This document shows positions 1-6,753 of a DNA stretch of 10,876 bases, one piece after another (position 1 is the first letter of the stretch; each line of letters opens with the position of its first letter). Below the pieces are notes generated by a model, which saw only the letters and a program-made list of their open reading frames with translations, did no database searches and was not told where the DNA came from. The translations under genes and the position numbers were made by a program. Source of the DNA: MESE01 sp036675035 (GTDB lineage: Bacteria > Pseudomonadota > Gammaproteobacteria > Burkholderiales > Burkholderiaceae_D); NCBI GenBank assembly GCA_036675035.1, contig JAKFFO010000208.1, positions 1-10,876 of the forward strand. The letters are read 5' to 3'.

Positions 1-29
1 CGCGACATGAGTTGCAATCTTTCCCCCTT
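1..29 (-). promoter_or_regulatory. Probable ribosome binding site and start of a next operon gene, cut by the window edge
   Basis: Downstream of the glycosyltransferase stop, the minus strand carries AAGGGGG at 29-23. Two start candidates follow: TTG at 17-15 (5 bases after the G run) and, in the same frame, ATG at 8-6 (14 bases after). The arrangement resembles the short intergenic gaps elsewhere in this operon and no terminator-like hairpin lies between, so the cluster probably continues leftward. Only a few codons are visible, so no product can be named. Confidence 0.3.
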
Positions 30-61
30 ATACACTCGTCCGCTTTTCTCTCCGGTCGGCA

Positions 62-1000
62 CTACCAAAGATATTTGCGCTTGGCGCGTACCGCGACAAA
101 CACGAGGGAATCGAGGGCAGCTATGAAATTGAGGAACAGGCGGTGCGTCTTGCTCGCCATGAAGCGGTGTGCGTCAGCCGCGACCTGCCTTGCCAGGTCC
201 GCACGTCCGTTGGCGATAAAGTTCTTCATGTAATCCATGCACAGCTTGAATTTCGACGCCTCGAATTCGTCCGACCGCCCGACCGTTTTGTGAATCTCTG
301 CCAGTGCAGCCAGGTTGAGATTGAAATAGAAAAGCGAGCTGTAGTATGAATTCATCATTGACGCGCCATGCTGCCGGTACACCGCATAGTGTTCATTCTG
401 AAAGCCGATCGCGCCATCGCCCGCGCGCCAGATATGAAACAAAAAATCGAGCCCGCCTCCCTCTTCCAGCCCGGCCGGGATGCGGCAGCCGGCGCGATAC
501 ATCGTCGACGAGTGATTCAGGAAATTGCCGTGCCGGTAGAATGCCGAGACGGTCGACAGAGCCGGCATATCTTCAATAACACTTGGCGAAATTTGCCCGG
601 AATCGCTCAGCTGGAACGCCTTGTGGCCGGTGATATTGCATTCCGGATGGCGCATCATGAACTCAACCTGCGCCTGAACTTTTCCTGGCAGCCAATAATC
701 GTCCCCATCGCAGTGGGCGATCAAATCACCAGTCGCCATGTCATGAACACTCTTGTAATTGCAGTACGCACCGACGTTGCGTTCATGCAGCAACGGCTTG
801 ACCACGCCGGGATACCGCTGTGCGAACTCTTGCACGATTGCCCTGGTGCCGTCGGTCGAGCAGTCTTCGCCCACGATCACTTCCATCTGGCAGTCCGTCT
901 GCTGGTCGACGATGCTTTGCAGGCACTGGCGAATGTAATCTTCGTGGTTATAGGTCACCACGCAGACCGAAATCATGGGTTTTTTCATGCTGGATTCCAT
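62..1000 (-). CDS. Family 2 glycosyltransferase (GT-A fold)
   Basis: A cytoplasmic or membrane-associated sugar transferase that most likely adds one sugar from a nucleotide donor to the undecaprenyl-linked repeat unit. Seen in the sequence (312 residues from the chosen start): the GT2 opening ISVCVVTYNHEDYI (residues 10-23), the nucleotide-binding segment GEDCSTDGT (44-52), and the metal-binding DxD-type motif HCDGDDYW (96-103). The length is normal for a single-domain GT2. No C-terminal membrane helix is obvious. The frame is open upstream to 1147, but those codons lie inside the flippase gene and do not resemble a GT2. ATG at 1006 overlaps the flippase stop as ATGA; ATG at 1000 sits 6 bases after AGGG and is preferred; ATG at 988 is also possible. 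The overlap implies translational coupling. Donor, acceptor and linkage cannot be read from the sequence. Confidence 0.93.
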   Translation of the reverse strand: MESSMKKPMISVCVVTYNHEDYIRQCLQSIVDQQTDCQMEVIVGEDCSTDGTRAIVQEFAQRYPGVVKPLLHERNVGAYCNYKSVHDMATGDLIAHCDGDDYWLPGKVQAQVEFMMRHPECNITGHKAFQLSDSGQISPSVIEDMPALSTVSAFYRHGNFLNHSSTMYRAGCRIPAGLEEGGGLDFLFHIWRAGDGAIGFQNEHYAVYRQHGASMMNSYYSSLFYFNLNLAALAEIHKTVGRSDEFEASKFKLCMDYMKNFIANGRADLARQVAADAHRFMASKTHRLFLNFIAALDSLVFVAVRAKRKYLW

Positions 1001-1002
1001 AG

Positions 1003-2538
1003 TCATCCCTGCTGTGTGAAGGTTCGTGCAGTCCATCTTCTCCGGATACCCGCTCTGGCCCAGGACGAGCCCGTAGCCGCAAGAACAACCAGCAGAATGC
1101 TCATCAGCGCGATCGCTACGGCGAGCGACAGGCGCTGCTCGGGCCACGCCGGAAGAAGGGAAAGCAAACCGATACTCACCAGGGTCACCAGCACAATGGC
1201 GCTGATGTCGTGCAGCATCCAGTTCGCATGCAAGCCTTTGCCGAAGCGGCCGTGAACCATGGGCACATAGAAAAGCATGTACAGCATGTTAGTGCCCAGC
1301 CATGCGTATCCGGCGCCGATGGCACCGAAGCGCCATGTTCCCCAGATCAGCGCCGGCACCAGTACCACCAGAAACAACCCATTGGCGATCAGATGCATTT
1401 TCAAATCGCCTCTGGCGTATTGCAGGTAGTACGGAAACGCTCCGAACGCGAGAATGCCGTTGCCCAACGCATACAAGGCCAGAACCGGCGCCGCCTCGCG
1501 CGCGATCAGCGCATCGCCGGTCCATGCCCACAATACCTGCTCGGAAAAGCAGGCCAGCACCAGCGCCGCGGGAATCGCAATGATGCCGACCATCTGCGTC
1601 GCATTGCGATACAACCGGATCATTTCTACATCCTTCCCTTCGGCGGTCAGGCTGGTCAGCCGCGGCAGCAGCGCAATGCTGATCGGCCAGCCGATCATGA
1701 TCACGCCGCCGGCCAGAGTGACTGCCAGCATGAAGTAAGCATATTCGGAAAGCGGCAACAATTTCGACAGGAGCAGTTTGTCGGTTTGGGTAATCAGTAC
1801 CCAGACCGAGCCGGTGAATGCCATGCCGAGCGAAAACTTCAAGACTTTCCTGAGCGGCTGCCATTCCCACGGAGTGCGTGCTTCGTTTTCAGCGCCGGCG
1901 CCGTTATTCCGCAGCAGCCAATAGGTTCTCCATGCCAGGATCAGCAACTCGGCCGCCGCGACTGCCAACTGGAATCCGAAGAATTCTGTCGGACTGGTGC
2001 CGACGGCAATGAAGAACGGCACGACCAGCACATATCTCGCGGTCGCTACCGCGGTATTCACGCCACTCAACCAGACCTGGTCCTCGAAACCCATGACCGC
2101 GCTGCGGTACAACCCCGAGATCAGGCGCAGCGGAATGATGGCCGCCATCAGCATTACCGCATTCCGCACTTCGCTCAGCGGTAGTTCCTGCACATTCAGC
2201 CAACGGACCGTAATTGCATCCGCGGATAACATCATCGCGCCTCCGCCAAGCACGGCGACCGCAACAAACACGCCTTCCAGCGTCCGAAGCAGCCGCCGAA
2301 GCGACAGCGCATCGGTCGCCCGTCCGCGGAAACGGGCGGTTTCGCGCGCCAGCGTCGGACCGAGCCCCATGTCGAGCATCTGAAACCACAGTAGCGCCAT
2401 CGTGAAGAAACCGACCAGTCCGTAGGCTTCCACGCCCATGTAACGCACATATAGCGGCAACATCAGGATGCCGAGCAGCGTCACGTATGCCTGGCTGGCA
2501 TAGTTGGCGGCGATATTGCGCGAAAGCGAGATATTCAT
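1003..2538 (-). CDS. wzx: Wzx-type polysaccharide repeat-unit flippase (MOP/MATE superfamily)
   Basis: An inner-membrane protein of 511 residues expected to flip undecaprenyl-pyrophosphate-linked oligosaccharide from the cytoplasmic to the periplasmic face. The N-terminus fits the polysaccharide-biosynthesis flippase family: a short polar start, then ANYASQAYVTLLGILMLPLY and RYMGVEAYGLVGFFTM, then the conserved LDMGLGPTLARETAR stretch. The rest alternates long hydrophobic helices (about 12-14) with short charged loops and ends in a basic cytoplasmic-looking tail. The length is at the upper end for Wzx. Start and stop both sit in ATGA overlaps, with the GNAT gene upstream and the glycosyltransferase downstream, so all three are probably coupled. 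The symbol is a functional guess from family and context. An ABC-type export route is less likely because no transporter genes are seen here. Confidence 0.9.
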   Translation of the reverse strand: MNISLSRNIAANYASQAYVTLLGILMLPLYVRYMGVEAYGLVGFFTMALLWFQMLDMGLGPTLARETARFRGRATDALSLRRLLRTLEGVFVAVAVLGGGAMMLSADAITVRWLNVQELPLSEVRNAVMLMAAIIPLRLISGLYRSAVMGFEDQVWLSGVNTAVATARYVLVVPFFIAVGTSPTEFFGFQLAVAAAELLILAWRTYWLLRNNGAGAENEARTPWEWQPLRKVLKFSLGMAFTGSVWVLITQTDKLLLSKLLPLSEYAYFMLAVTLAGGVIMIGWPISIALLPRLTSLTAEGKDVEMIRLYRNATQMVGIIAIPAALVLACFSEQVLWAWTGDALIAREAAPVLALYALGNGILAFGAFPYYLQYARGDLKMHLIANGLFLVVLVPALIWGTWRFGAIGAGYAWLGTNMLYMLFYVPMVHGRFGKGLHANWMLHDISAIVLVTLVSIGLLSLLPAWPEQRLSLAVAIALMSILLVVLAATGSSWARAGIRRRWTARTFTQQG

Positions 2539-3131
2539 TGCTGCCGTATTGGTTCGATGGGCCGGTAATCGCTGGCGAGAATCGCCATCTGGATCAGGTC
2601 GACATAGCGGCCGCCCTTGAATGCCGCTTGCCTGGCACGCCCTTCTTCCACGAACCCGACCTTGCGGTACAAGCGTCTAGCCCGTTCATTACCGGCGAGG
2701 ACGGACAGTTGCACCCGATGCAGATTCATGTCGCCGAATGCGTGCGAGAGTAATTCCCGTGTCGCGAATTCACCTGCTCCTTTTCCCTGTGCGCTTGTGT
2801 CGCCGATGAGAATGCCGAAGTCGCCGCTGCGCACGACCCAGTCGATACCGAGCAGATATGCGACACCGATGGATTTTCCGGAAGGGGATTCGCAAATTGC
2901 CAGCCGGATATTGTTTGTGCGGCCGCCAAGATAGCCGTCGTACCACTTCACGTCCACTTCATCGGCGACGAAACGGAACGGGCTGACCAGCCACTTCTGG
3001 GCTTCGCGATCGTTGCGCCATCCGTTGACCGCGGGCAGGTCCGCGCGGGAAAGTTCACGCAGAAAGTAGTTCATTTGTGCCGCGTTATTCGACAATTTTT
3101 CTTGACCGCTGATGAATGGTTCATCCCGCAA
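2535..3131 (-). CDS. GNAT-family N-acetyltransferase (RimJ/RimL-like)
   Basis: An acetyl-CoA-dependent N-acyltransferase of 198 residues from the TTG at 3131. The GNAT fold is supported by motif A (DTSAQGKGAG, residues 111-120, the pyrophosphate-binding QxxGxG/A loop) and motif B (NERARRLYRKVGF, 148-160). In a polysaccharide operon the natural substrate is the amino group of a nucleotide sugar, as in PseH-like enzymes, and the aminotransferase upstream could supply it; that substrate is inference. Start choice: TTG at 3131 is preceded by GGGGTGAG, which overlaps the stop of the upstream dioxygenase gene, at good spacing. The first ATG (3074, MNYFLREL) begins closer to the usual family start but has no visible ribosome binding site. 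The extra 19 residues are polar. The 3' end overlaps the flippase start by four bases. Confidence 0.88.
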   Translation of the reverse strand: MRDEPFISGQEKLSNNAAQMNYFLRELSRADLPAVNGWRNDREAQKWLVSPFRFVADEVDVKWYDGYLGGRTNNIRLAICESPSGKSIGVAYLLGIDWVVRSGDFGILIGDTSAQGKGAGEFATRELLSHAFGDMNLHRVQLSVLAGNERARRLYRKVGFVEEGRARQAAFKGGRYVDLIQMAILASDYRPIEPIRQQ

Positions 3132-3137
3132 CTTTGC

Positions 3138-3917
3138 TCACCCCTGATTGGCTTGATAAAGCCGCTCTTGCTTCGGCTTGTACCATTCATCCAGTGTGGT
3201 TGAAACCCGGGCGTTGTATCCCAGCACCTGCCGCGACAGTTCCGAGAGTTGCGCACCACGCTGCTCTCCAAGATATCGTGCGTAATCCATCTGCGGCTTG
3301 ATGAACGCAAGGCCGAAGCTGAGTGTCAACGCAACCCTGTTGCGCTCGGTTCGGTTGAAGCCGCCCTTGTGCCAGAGATAGGAGTTGAACAATACGATGG
3401 TTCCGGCCTTGCCTAGCAGGGGTTCGCTGTGCTGTTCAAAATATTCCTCGGTCGGTTTTTCCCTTTGCTTGTGCGATCCGCGCAGCATCCTGGTGGCACC
3501 GTTTTCGACGGTGAAATCATCCAGCATCACTAGCATGTTGGTCCGGATGTTGAAATTCGGAATAAAGGTATTGATATCGCGATGGATCTTGTGGATATAG
3601 GTGTCGTAGCTTGGGAAGCCGCCCACCGGATTGCAGGCATGCAGTATGTATGGCGAATCATTGAAGAAGTTCGATATATAGGAGTGGAGCAAGTGCAGAT
3701 TAAGAAACTCGTCGATGCTGTCGCCTGCGCCGACAGCATGATGAGCCGTGCCGTCTCCGCTTTCATTGATCCCGGCCCGTATCTGGTAGTCCTTGCAGAT
3801 ATCCACCCATTTAAGGCAGTCGCGACGCATGTCTGCGACCAGGCGCTCCGGCAAGACATCTTCAAATGCGCACCATCCGTCCTGTTCCATCTTTGTGTCA
3901 AAAGTCATCGTATCCAT
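3138..3917 (-). CDS. Phytanoyl-CoA dioxygenase (PhyH) family Fe(II)/2-oxoglutarate oxygenase
   Basis: A non-haem iron oxygenase of about 259 residues, expected to hydroxylate or oxidise a small molecule using O2 and 2-oxoglutarate. The metal triad is complete: H112 and D114 in KIHRDINTF, and distal H183 in YLWHKGGFN. R194, eleven residues after the distal His, is in the expected place to bind 2-oxoglutarate. The NGATRMLRGSH segment (139-149) is typical of PhyH proteins. The ATG at 3917 is chosen because GGTGA lies about 8 bases upstream; ATGs at 3932, 3908 and 3893 are alternatives. It overlaps the WbqC gene by about 20 bases and ends 6 bases before the GNAT TTG. The substrate is unknown. The context points to a sugar or an acyl/aminoacyl group attached to one, not to phytanoyl-CoA. 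Confidence 0.88.
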   Translation of the reverse strand: MDTMTFDTKMEQDGWCAFEDVLPERLVADMRRDCLKWVDICKDYQIRAGINESGDGTAHHAVGAGDSIDEFLNLHLLHSYISNFFNDSPYILHACNPVGGFPSYDTYIHKIHRDINTFIPNFNIRTNMLVMLDDFTVENGATRMLRGSHKQREKPTEEYFEQHSEPLLGKAGTIVLFNSYLWHKGGFNRTERNRVALTLSFGLAFIKPQMDYARYLGEQRGAQLSELSRQVLGYNARVSTTLDEWYKPKQERLYQANQG

Positions 3918-4704
3918 AACTGTTATCACCATTATTCGAAAGCGTAGAGAGAAAGGGAAGCGCAGGCGCGAGGTCGAGGGAGCCAAGCTCGGGCCTGCCA
4001 TTGAGCGAAAAACCGGAAAGCATCTCCCGGATACGTGCCATGTCATTGAACATCATTACATCGATGATCGAAAGCGACGGTACGAATTCATTGCGGAACT
4101 GGCGGTACCGGATATCGTTCATTCGCAGAAACTTGAGTACAAGTCCGCTGCGCTCGAAAACATCGAAATGGTACAAAGACGTGCCGCCGATTGCATTGAT
4201 ATAAACGCTTCCGTCGAGCCGTTTCACCGTTTCGATTACCCGCGCCTCCCCGTCGAGCAGCGGGTCGATACGCAGGCTGGAGGATTGTAAAAGCGGCGTC
4301 CCGATGTGCAGATAGTCACAGAGTTCGCGCAACGAGTTCTCGGCATAGCGGGCCAGGTTGGAGTCCGGATATGTGGCAATTTTTTCGATGATCGGGAAAG
4401 CGGCTTCGAAACACGGTGCACGTGCATATGCTTGCGATATGGTTTTCAGCAGACGTCTCATGCGATCCGGGAAATCATCTGCCAGCATTCTTTCGTTGAT
4501 CGGCTTCAGATGGTCATCTCTCTTCAGCGGAAACTGAATGTACTGAGCTTGCCCGTTGATCAGAATCCTGTTGCGGTTGATCCAACCCTTGCTGATGTAC
4601 TGCAGGTCGTCGCTCACGACAAAAACATCGACAGCAGAAATCAGCTGGAAATAGCCGAGGTACGGAAACAGGTACGGTTGCATTGCCCCTATTCGTCTAA
4701 CCAT
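3898..4704 (-). CDS. WbqC-family protein of polysaccharide biosynthesis
   Basis: 268 residues from the ATG. The WbqC signature is clear: MQPYLFPYLGYFQLI (residues 7-21), then FVVSDDLQYISKGWINRNRI (27-46), and near the C-terminus FVPSLSIIDVMMFN. The family is common in O-antigen and exopolysaccharide clusters next to amino-sugar genes; its reaction is not securely established in my knowledge, and acyl or aminoacyl transfer to an amino sugar is only a working idea. No signal peptide is seen, so it is probably cytoplasmic. Start choice: ATG at 4704 gives a normal family N-terminus, but the Shine-Dalgarno GAGGAAA is ideally spaced for the in-frame TTG at 4713, which would add three residues. The upstream extension to 4863 does not look like the family. 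The C-terminal tail is rich in Gly, Asn and Asp. Its end overlaps the dioxygenase start. Confidence 0.87.
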   Translation of the reverse strand: MVRRIGAMQPYLFPYLGYFQLISAVDVFVVSDDLQYISKGWINRNRILINGQAQYIQFPLKRDDHLKPINERMLADDFPDRMRRLLKTISQAYARAPCFEAAFPIIEKIATYPDSNLARYAENSLRELCDYLHIGTPLLQSSSLRIDPLLDGEARVIETVKRLDGSVYINAIGGTSLYHFDVFERSGLVLKFLRMNDIRYRQFRNEFVPSLSIIDVMMFNDMARIREMLSGFSLNGRPELGSLDLAPALPFLSTLSNNGDNSYGYDDF

Positions 4705-4888
4705 GGCGAACAAGTCTTTCCTCAAGGCCGATCGGCCAGACCATATTTGAATTATTATTGCCTGTGCCGAAAATGCTGACTCCCTGGCAGTACCAAAGTG
4801 AATCGAATATCTCCAAAAGAAGTTCAGTGCCAGATGTAAAGAGCGGATTGCCGGTTGTTGCACAACGCCCCACTTCCTTAGCCTTCAC
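4697..4888 (-). CDS. Doubtful small ORF, 63 residues, between aminotransferase and wbqC-like genes
   Basis: A GTG-started frame that fits the gap almost exactly: it begins inside the last codons of the aminotransferase gene (overlap about 11 bases) and ends in TAG across the WbqC ATG (overlap 8 bases). The protein has a Thr/Gly-rich start, a hydrophobic stretch (GTELLLEIFDSLWYC) and a Gly/Asn patch. I recognise no family. Against it: no good ribosome binding site, and third codon positions are about half G or C, less biased than the real neighbours. Part of it also contains the wbqC Shine-Dalgarno. It could be a real coupled small gene, a decayed gene end, or chance. Confidence 0.28.
   Translation of the reverse strand: MKAKEVGRCATTGNPLFTSGTELLLEIFDSLWYCQGVSIFGTGNNNSNMVWPIGLEERLVRHG
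4726..4737. repeat. 12-base perfect palindrome before the wbqC-like gene
   Basis: GGCCGATCGGCC is its own reverse complement and lies directly upstream of the GAGGAAA ribosome binding site of the WbqC-family gene. It could fold into a short stem only with an unfavourable tight turn, so a protein site or chance are as likely. No function is claimed. Confidence 0.3.
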
Positions 4889-6020
4889 GAATCAGCTCGA
4901 TGATCCATTCTTGCTCATCCCGGCTCAGCCCAGGATAAATCGGCAGGCAAAGCACCCGGAGCGACGCTTCTTTTGCCGCCGGCAAATGGAAACAGTTAGC
5001 CGAAGGCTCCTGCCGATACATCGGAAGATCCGAGATCAACGGATAGAAATAACGGCGCGAGTAGATTCTGTGTTCCCGCAGCTTGTTGTAAAGCTCATCC
5101 CGACGCAGCGGATAAGCTTCATCGACCAGGATCGGGAAATAGGCGTAGTTGCAAATTGCTTCCCCGGTCCCGTTCAGACATCGAATCCCGGTTACATCCT
5201 TGAGCATATCGCGATAGACGGCATCGATTTCCCGGCGCCGCTCCAATGCCTCATCGATGTACTGCAATTGCAGCAGGCCGAGCGCAGCGTTGAGCTCGCT
5301 CATCTTGCCGTTGATACCGGTGGCCGCCACGGTAACCTCGTCAACAAAGCCGAAGTTTTTCAAATGATCGATGCGCTGTTTCGTCTTCGCGTCCGGGCAA
5401 ATGATGGCGCCGCCCTCGAAGGTATTGAATACCTTGGTCGCATGAAAACTCAATATCGACAAGTCTCCGTGCCGCAGCACGCTGCCTCCAGCATCTTCCA
5501 CACCGAAGGCATGGGCGGCGTCGTAGATGACTCTCAGGTTGTAATCGTCGGCAATCTTTTGAATGGCATCGACATCGCATGGATGACCATAGCAGTGCAC
5601 CGGCATGATGGCCGTGGTATGCGGCGTAATGGCTGGTTCGATTTTCGCCGGATCGAGATTCAGTGTCCCCGGTGCGACATCGACGAATACGGGCTTGATA
5701 CCGTTCCAGCGCAATGAATGCGCGGTTGCGACAAACGAATACGGCGTGGTGATCACTTCGCCGGCAATGCGCAACGCTTGCAATGCCGTGACCAGCGCCA
5801 GCGTGCCGTTGGTGAACAGCGCGATGTGCTCGACGCCGAGGTATTCGCACAGTTCCTTTTCCAGCTGCTGATGAAACGGCCCGCCGTTGGTCAGGATTTT
5901 GCTGTTCCATATCTTTTCAAGGTATGGCATGAACTCCTCCAGCGGCGGCAGGTGCGGCTGCGTGACGTAGATAGGTTTGTGGCTTTCGGCCTGTAACGCA
6001 TACACCGGATTGGTGCTCAT
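4878..6020 (-). CDS. DegT/DnrJ/EryC1/StrS nucleotide-sugar aminotransferase, VioA-like
   Basis: A PLP-dependent enzyme of 380 residues that transfers an amino group, usually from glutamate, to a keto-6-deoxy nucleotide sugar. Seen: FTNGTLAL (69-76, cofactor phosphate region), YDAAHAFGV (166-174, with D167 facing the pyridine nitrogen) and SFHATKVFNTFEGGA (191-205, with K196 as the Schiff-base lysine). The N-terminal YVTQPHLPPLEEF and the long shared stretch GEVITTPYSFVATAHSL match from memory the VioA-type group that makes dTDP-4-amino-4,6-dideoxy-D-glucose. The substrate (4-keto or 3-keto, dTDP or UDP) is not proven. Start: ATG at 6020 follows GAGGAAAAC, an excellent ribosome binding site; the open frame upstream to 6119 is leader. 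It is the first gene after the ops element. RmlA/RmlB-like genes to feed it are not in the window. Confidence 0.93.
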   Translation of the reverse strand: MSTNPVYALQAESHKPIYVTQPHLPPLEEFMPYLEKIWNSKILTNGGPFHQQLEKELCEYLGVEHIALFTNGTLALVTALQALRIAGEVITTPYSFVATAHSLRWNGIKPVFVDVAPGTLNLDPAKIEPAITPHTTAIMPVHCYGHPCDVDAIQKIADDYNLRVIYDAAHAFGVEDAGGSVLRHGDLSILSFHATKVFNTFEGGAIICPDAKTKQRIDHLKNFGFVDEVTVAATGINGKMSELNAALGLLQLQYIDEALERRREIDAVYRDMLKDVTGIRCLNGTGEAICNYAYFPILVDEAYPLRRDELYNKLREHRIYSRRYFYPLISDLPMYRQEPSANCFHLPAAKEASLRVLCLPIYPGLSRDEQEWIIELIREG

Positions 6021-6127
6021 GTTTTCCTCGATCGCACTAGTGTGGCAAATAGAATGCAGGCAAGCAATTTCTGATCGACCGCGAAAGTTCGTCAGGCGGG
6101 AATGCACTTCGTTTTGCATGCGCCAGG

Positions 6128-6153
6128 CACGCTACCGCCCTTGGATTAACGGC
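6128..6153 (-). promoter_or_regulatory. ops / JUMPstart element (RfaH recruitment site)
   Basis: Read on the minus strand, bases 6139-6128 are GGCGGTAGCGTG, identical to the 12-base ops core known from enterobacterial RfaH-controlled operons. The 14 bases before it (GCCGTTAATCCAAG) differ from the JUMPstart sequence as I remember it at only about three places, so the resemblance runs over roughly 26 bases. It lies about 105 bases after the RfaH-like stop and about 108 bases before the aminotransferase ATG, in the same direction as the operon. In known systems RNA polymerase pauses at ops, the exposed non-template strand binds RfaH, and the complex then resists pausing and Rho. The same role here is inferred from site, position and the neighbouring gene. 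Confidence 0.88.
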
Positions 6154-6180
6154 CATCTCCCATGAGCCGAACGCATCGCA

Positions 6181-6223
6181 ATAAAAAAATCACTAAAGCC
6201 GCATGCTCAAGAACAGCCTGCGG
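6181..6223 (-). promoter_or_regulatory. Possible internal promoter, or weak terminator/pause hairpin, ahead of ops
   Basis: Two readings compete. As a promoter: TTGAGC (6210-6205) and TTTTAT (6186-6181), 18 bases apart, each match the sigma-70 consensus at four of six places; transcription would begin about 35 bases before ops, as in classic JUMPstart leaders. As a terminator: CCGCA (6223-6219) can pair with TGCGG (6203-6199) around a 15-base loop, but the run of seven T (6189-6183) comes nine bases after the stem, too far for a strong intrinsic terminator. Neither is convincing alone. Confidence 0.25.
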
Positions 6224-6243
6224 TCAATATTTCTTCATTTGCT

Positions 6244-6753
6244 CTAAGCCGCTTTACGAAGCGTCTCCATCGCAAAACTCAGCTTCTGGGGCTGGTTCAT
6301 CATTTCGATCATGATCATTGCCCGCGCGTCCCCGTCTGCTGTCTGGTAAGTGCCTTCAAGTCCGGTAAATGGCCCTGTGGTCACCGTCACGCGCTGGCCC
6401 GGAGTGAATATTTCCCGCAGCCGGATTTGCGGCGCAGTCCGCAGCGCGATGATGCATTCGTCGGAAATCGTGGCAAACCGGCCGCCGAACTGTAGAAGCC
6501 CGGATACGCCACGCGTGCTTCGCACGGCTGTCCAATTGCTGGTCATGACATCGAGCCGGACAAACAAATACCGGGAGAACAACGGCTCCGCAAAGGTCGT
6601 TCTATTGGCACGGCATATTCTTTCGACTTCGAGCGTCGGCAGATAGCATGCATACCCTTGATTGGTCAACTGCTCCAACGCCCGGAATTCCTGCCTGGGC
6701 TTGGTATGGGCCACATGCCAGGCGGCTTGTGCAATCGAAACAAGCGGGTTCAT
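6244..6753 (-). CDS. rfaH: RfaH-family transcription antiterminator (NusG paralogue)
   Basis: A 169-residue specialised NusG paralogue that should bind elongating RNA polymerase paused at ops and keep it going through the operon. It resembles E. coli RfaH (compared from memory) rather than housekeeping NusG: AWHVAHTKPRQEF at 11-23, then NRTTFAEPLFSRYLFV (50-65) against KRTAVSEPLFPNYLFV, then STRGVSGLLQFG (79-90), and DGDARAM (140-146) against DGEARSM near the end. The pair that locks the two RfaH domains in the autoinhibited form (E48-R138) appears as E56 and R144; F130 is replaced by Y136. The ops-reading H65-T66 of E. coli aligns with N73-W74. Start: ATG at 6753 overlaps the upstream gene stop as ATGA, which implies coupling; the longer frame to 6813 is unlikely. 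The ops element lies just downstream. Confidence 0.92.
   Translation of the reverse strand: MNPLVSIAQAAWHVAHTKPRQEFRALEQLTNQGYACYLPTLEVERICRANRTTFAEPLFSRYLFVRLDVMTSNWTAVRSTRGVSGLLQFGGRFATISDECIIALRTAPQIRLREIFTPGQRVTVTTGPFTGLEGTYQTADGDARAMIMIEMMNQPQKLSFAMETLRKAA

Noticed and set aside
368..1255. Long plus-strand open frame (295 codons) opposite the glycosyltransferase
   Set aside because: It lies antisense to a clear GT2 and flippase and has no domain; its openness follows from codon bias of the real strand.
1210..2184. Plus-strand frame of 324 codons opposite the flippase
   Set aside because: Gln/His/Arg-rich product without hydrophobic structure, a typical antisense shadow of a membrane protein gene.
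4758..5717. Plus-strand frame of 319 codons opposite the aminotransferase
   Set aside because: The opposite strand carries a complete PLP aminotransferase with all key residues; no family is visible in the antisense product.
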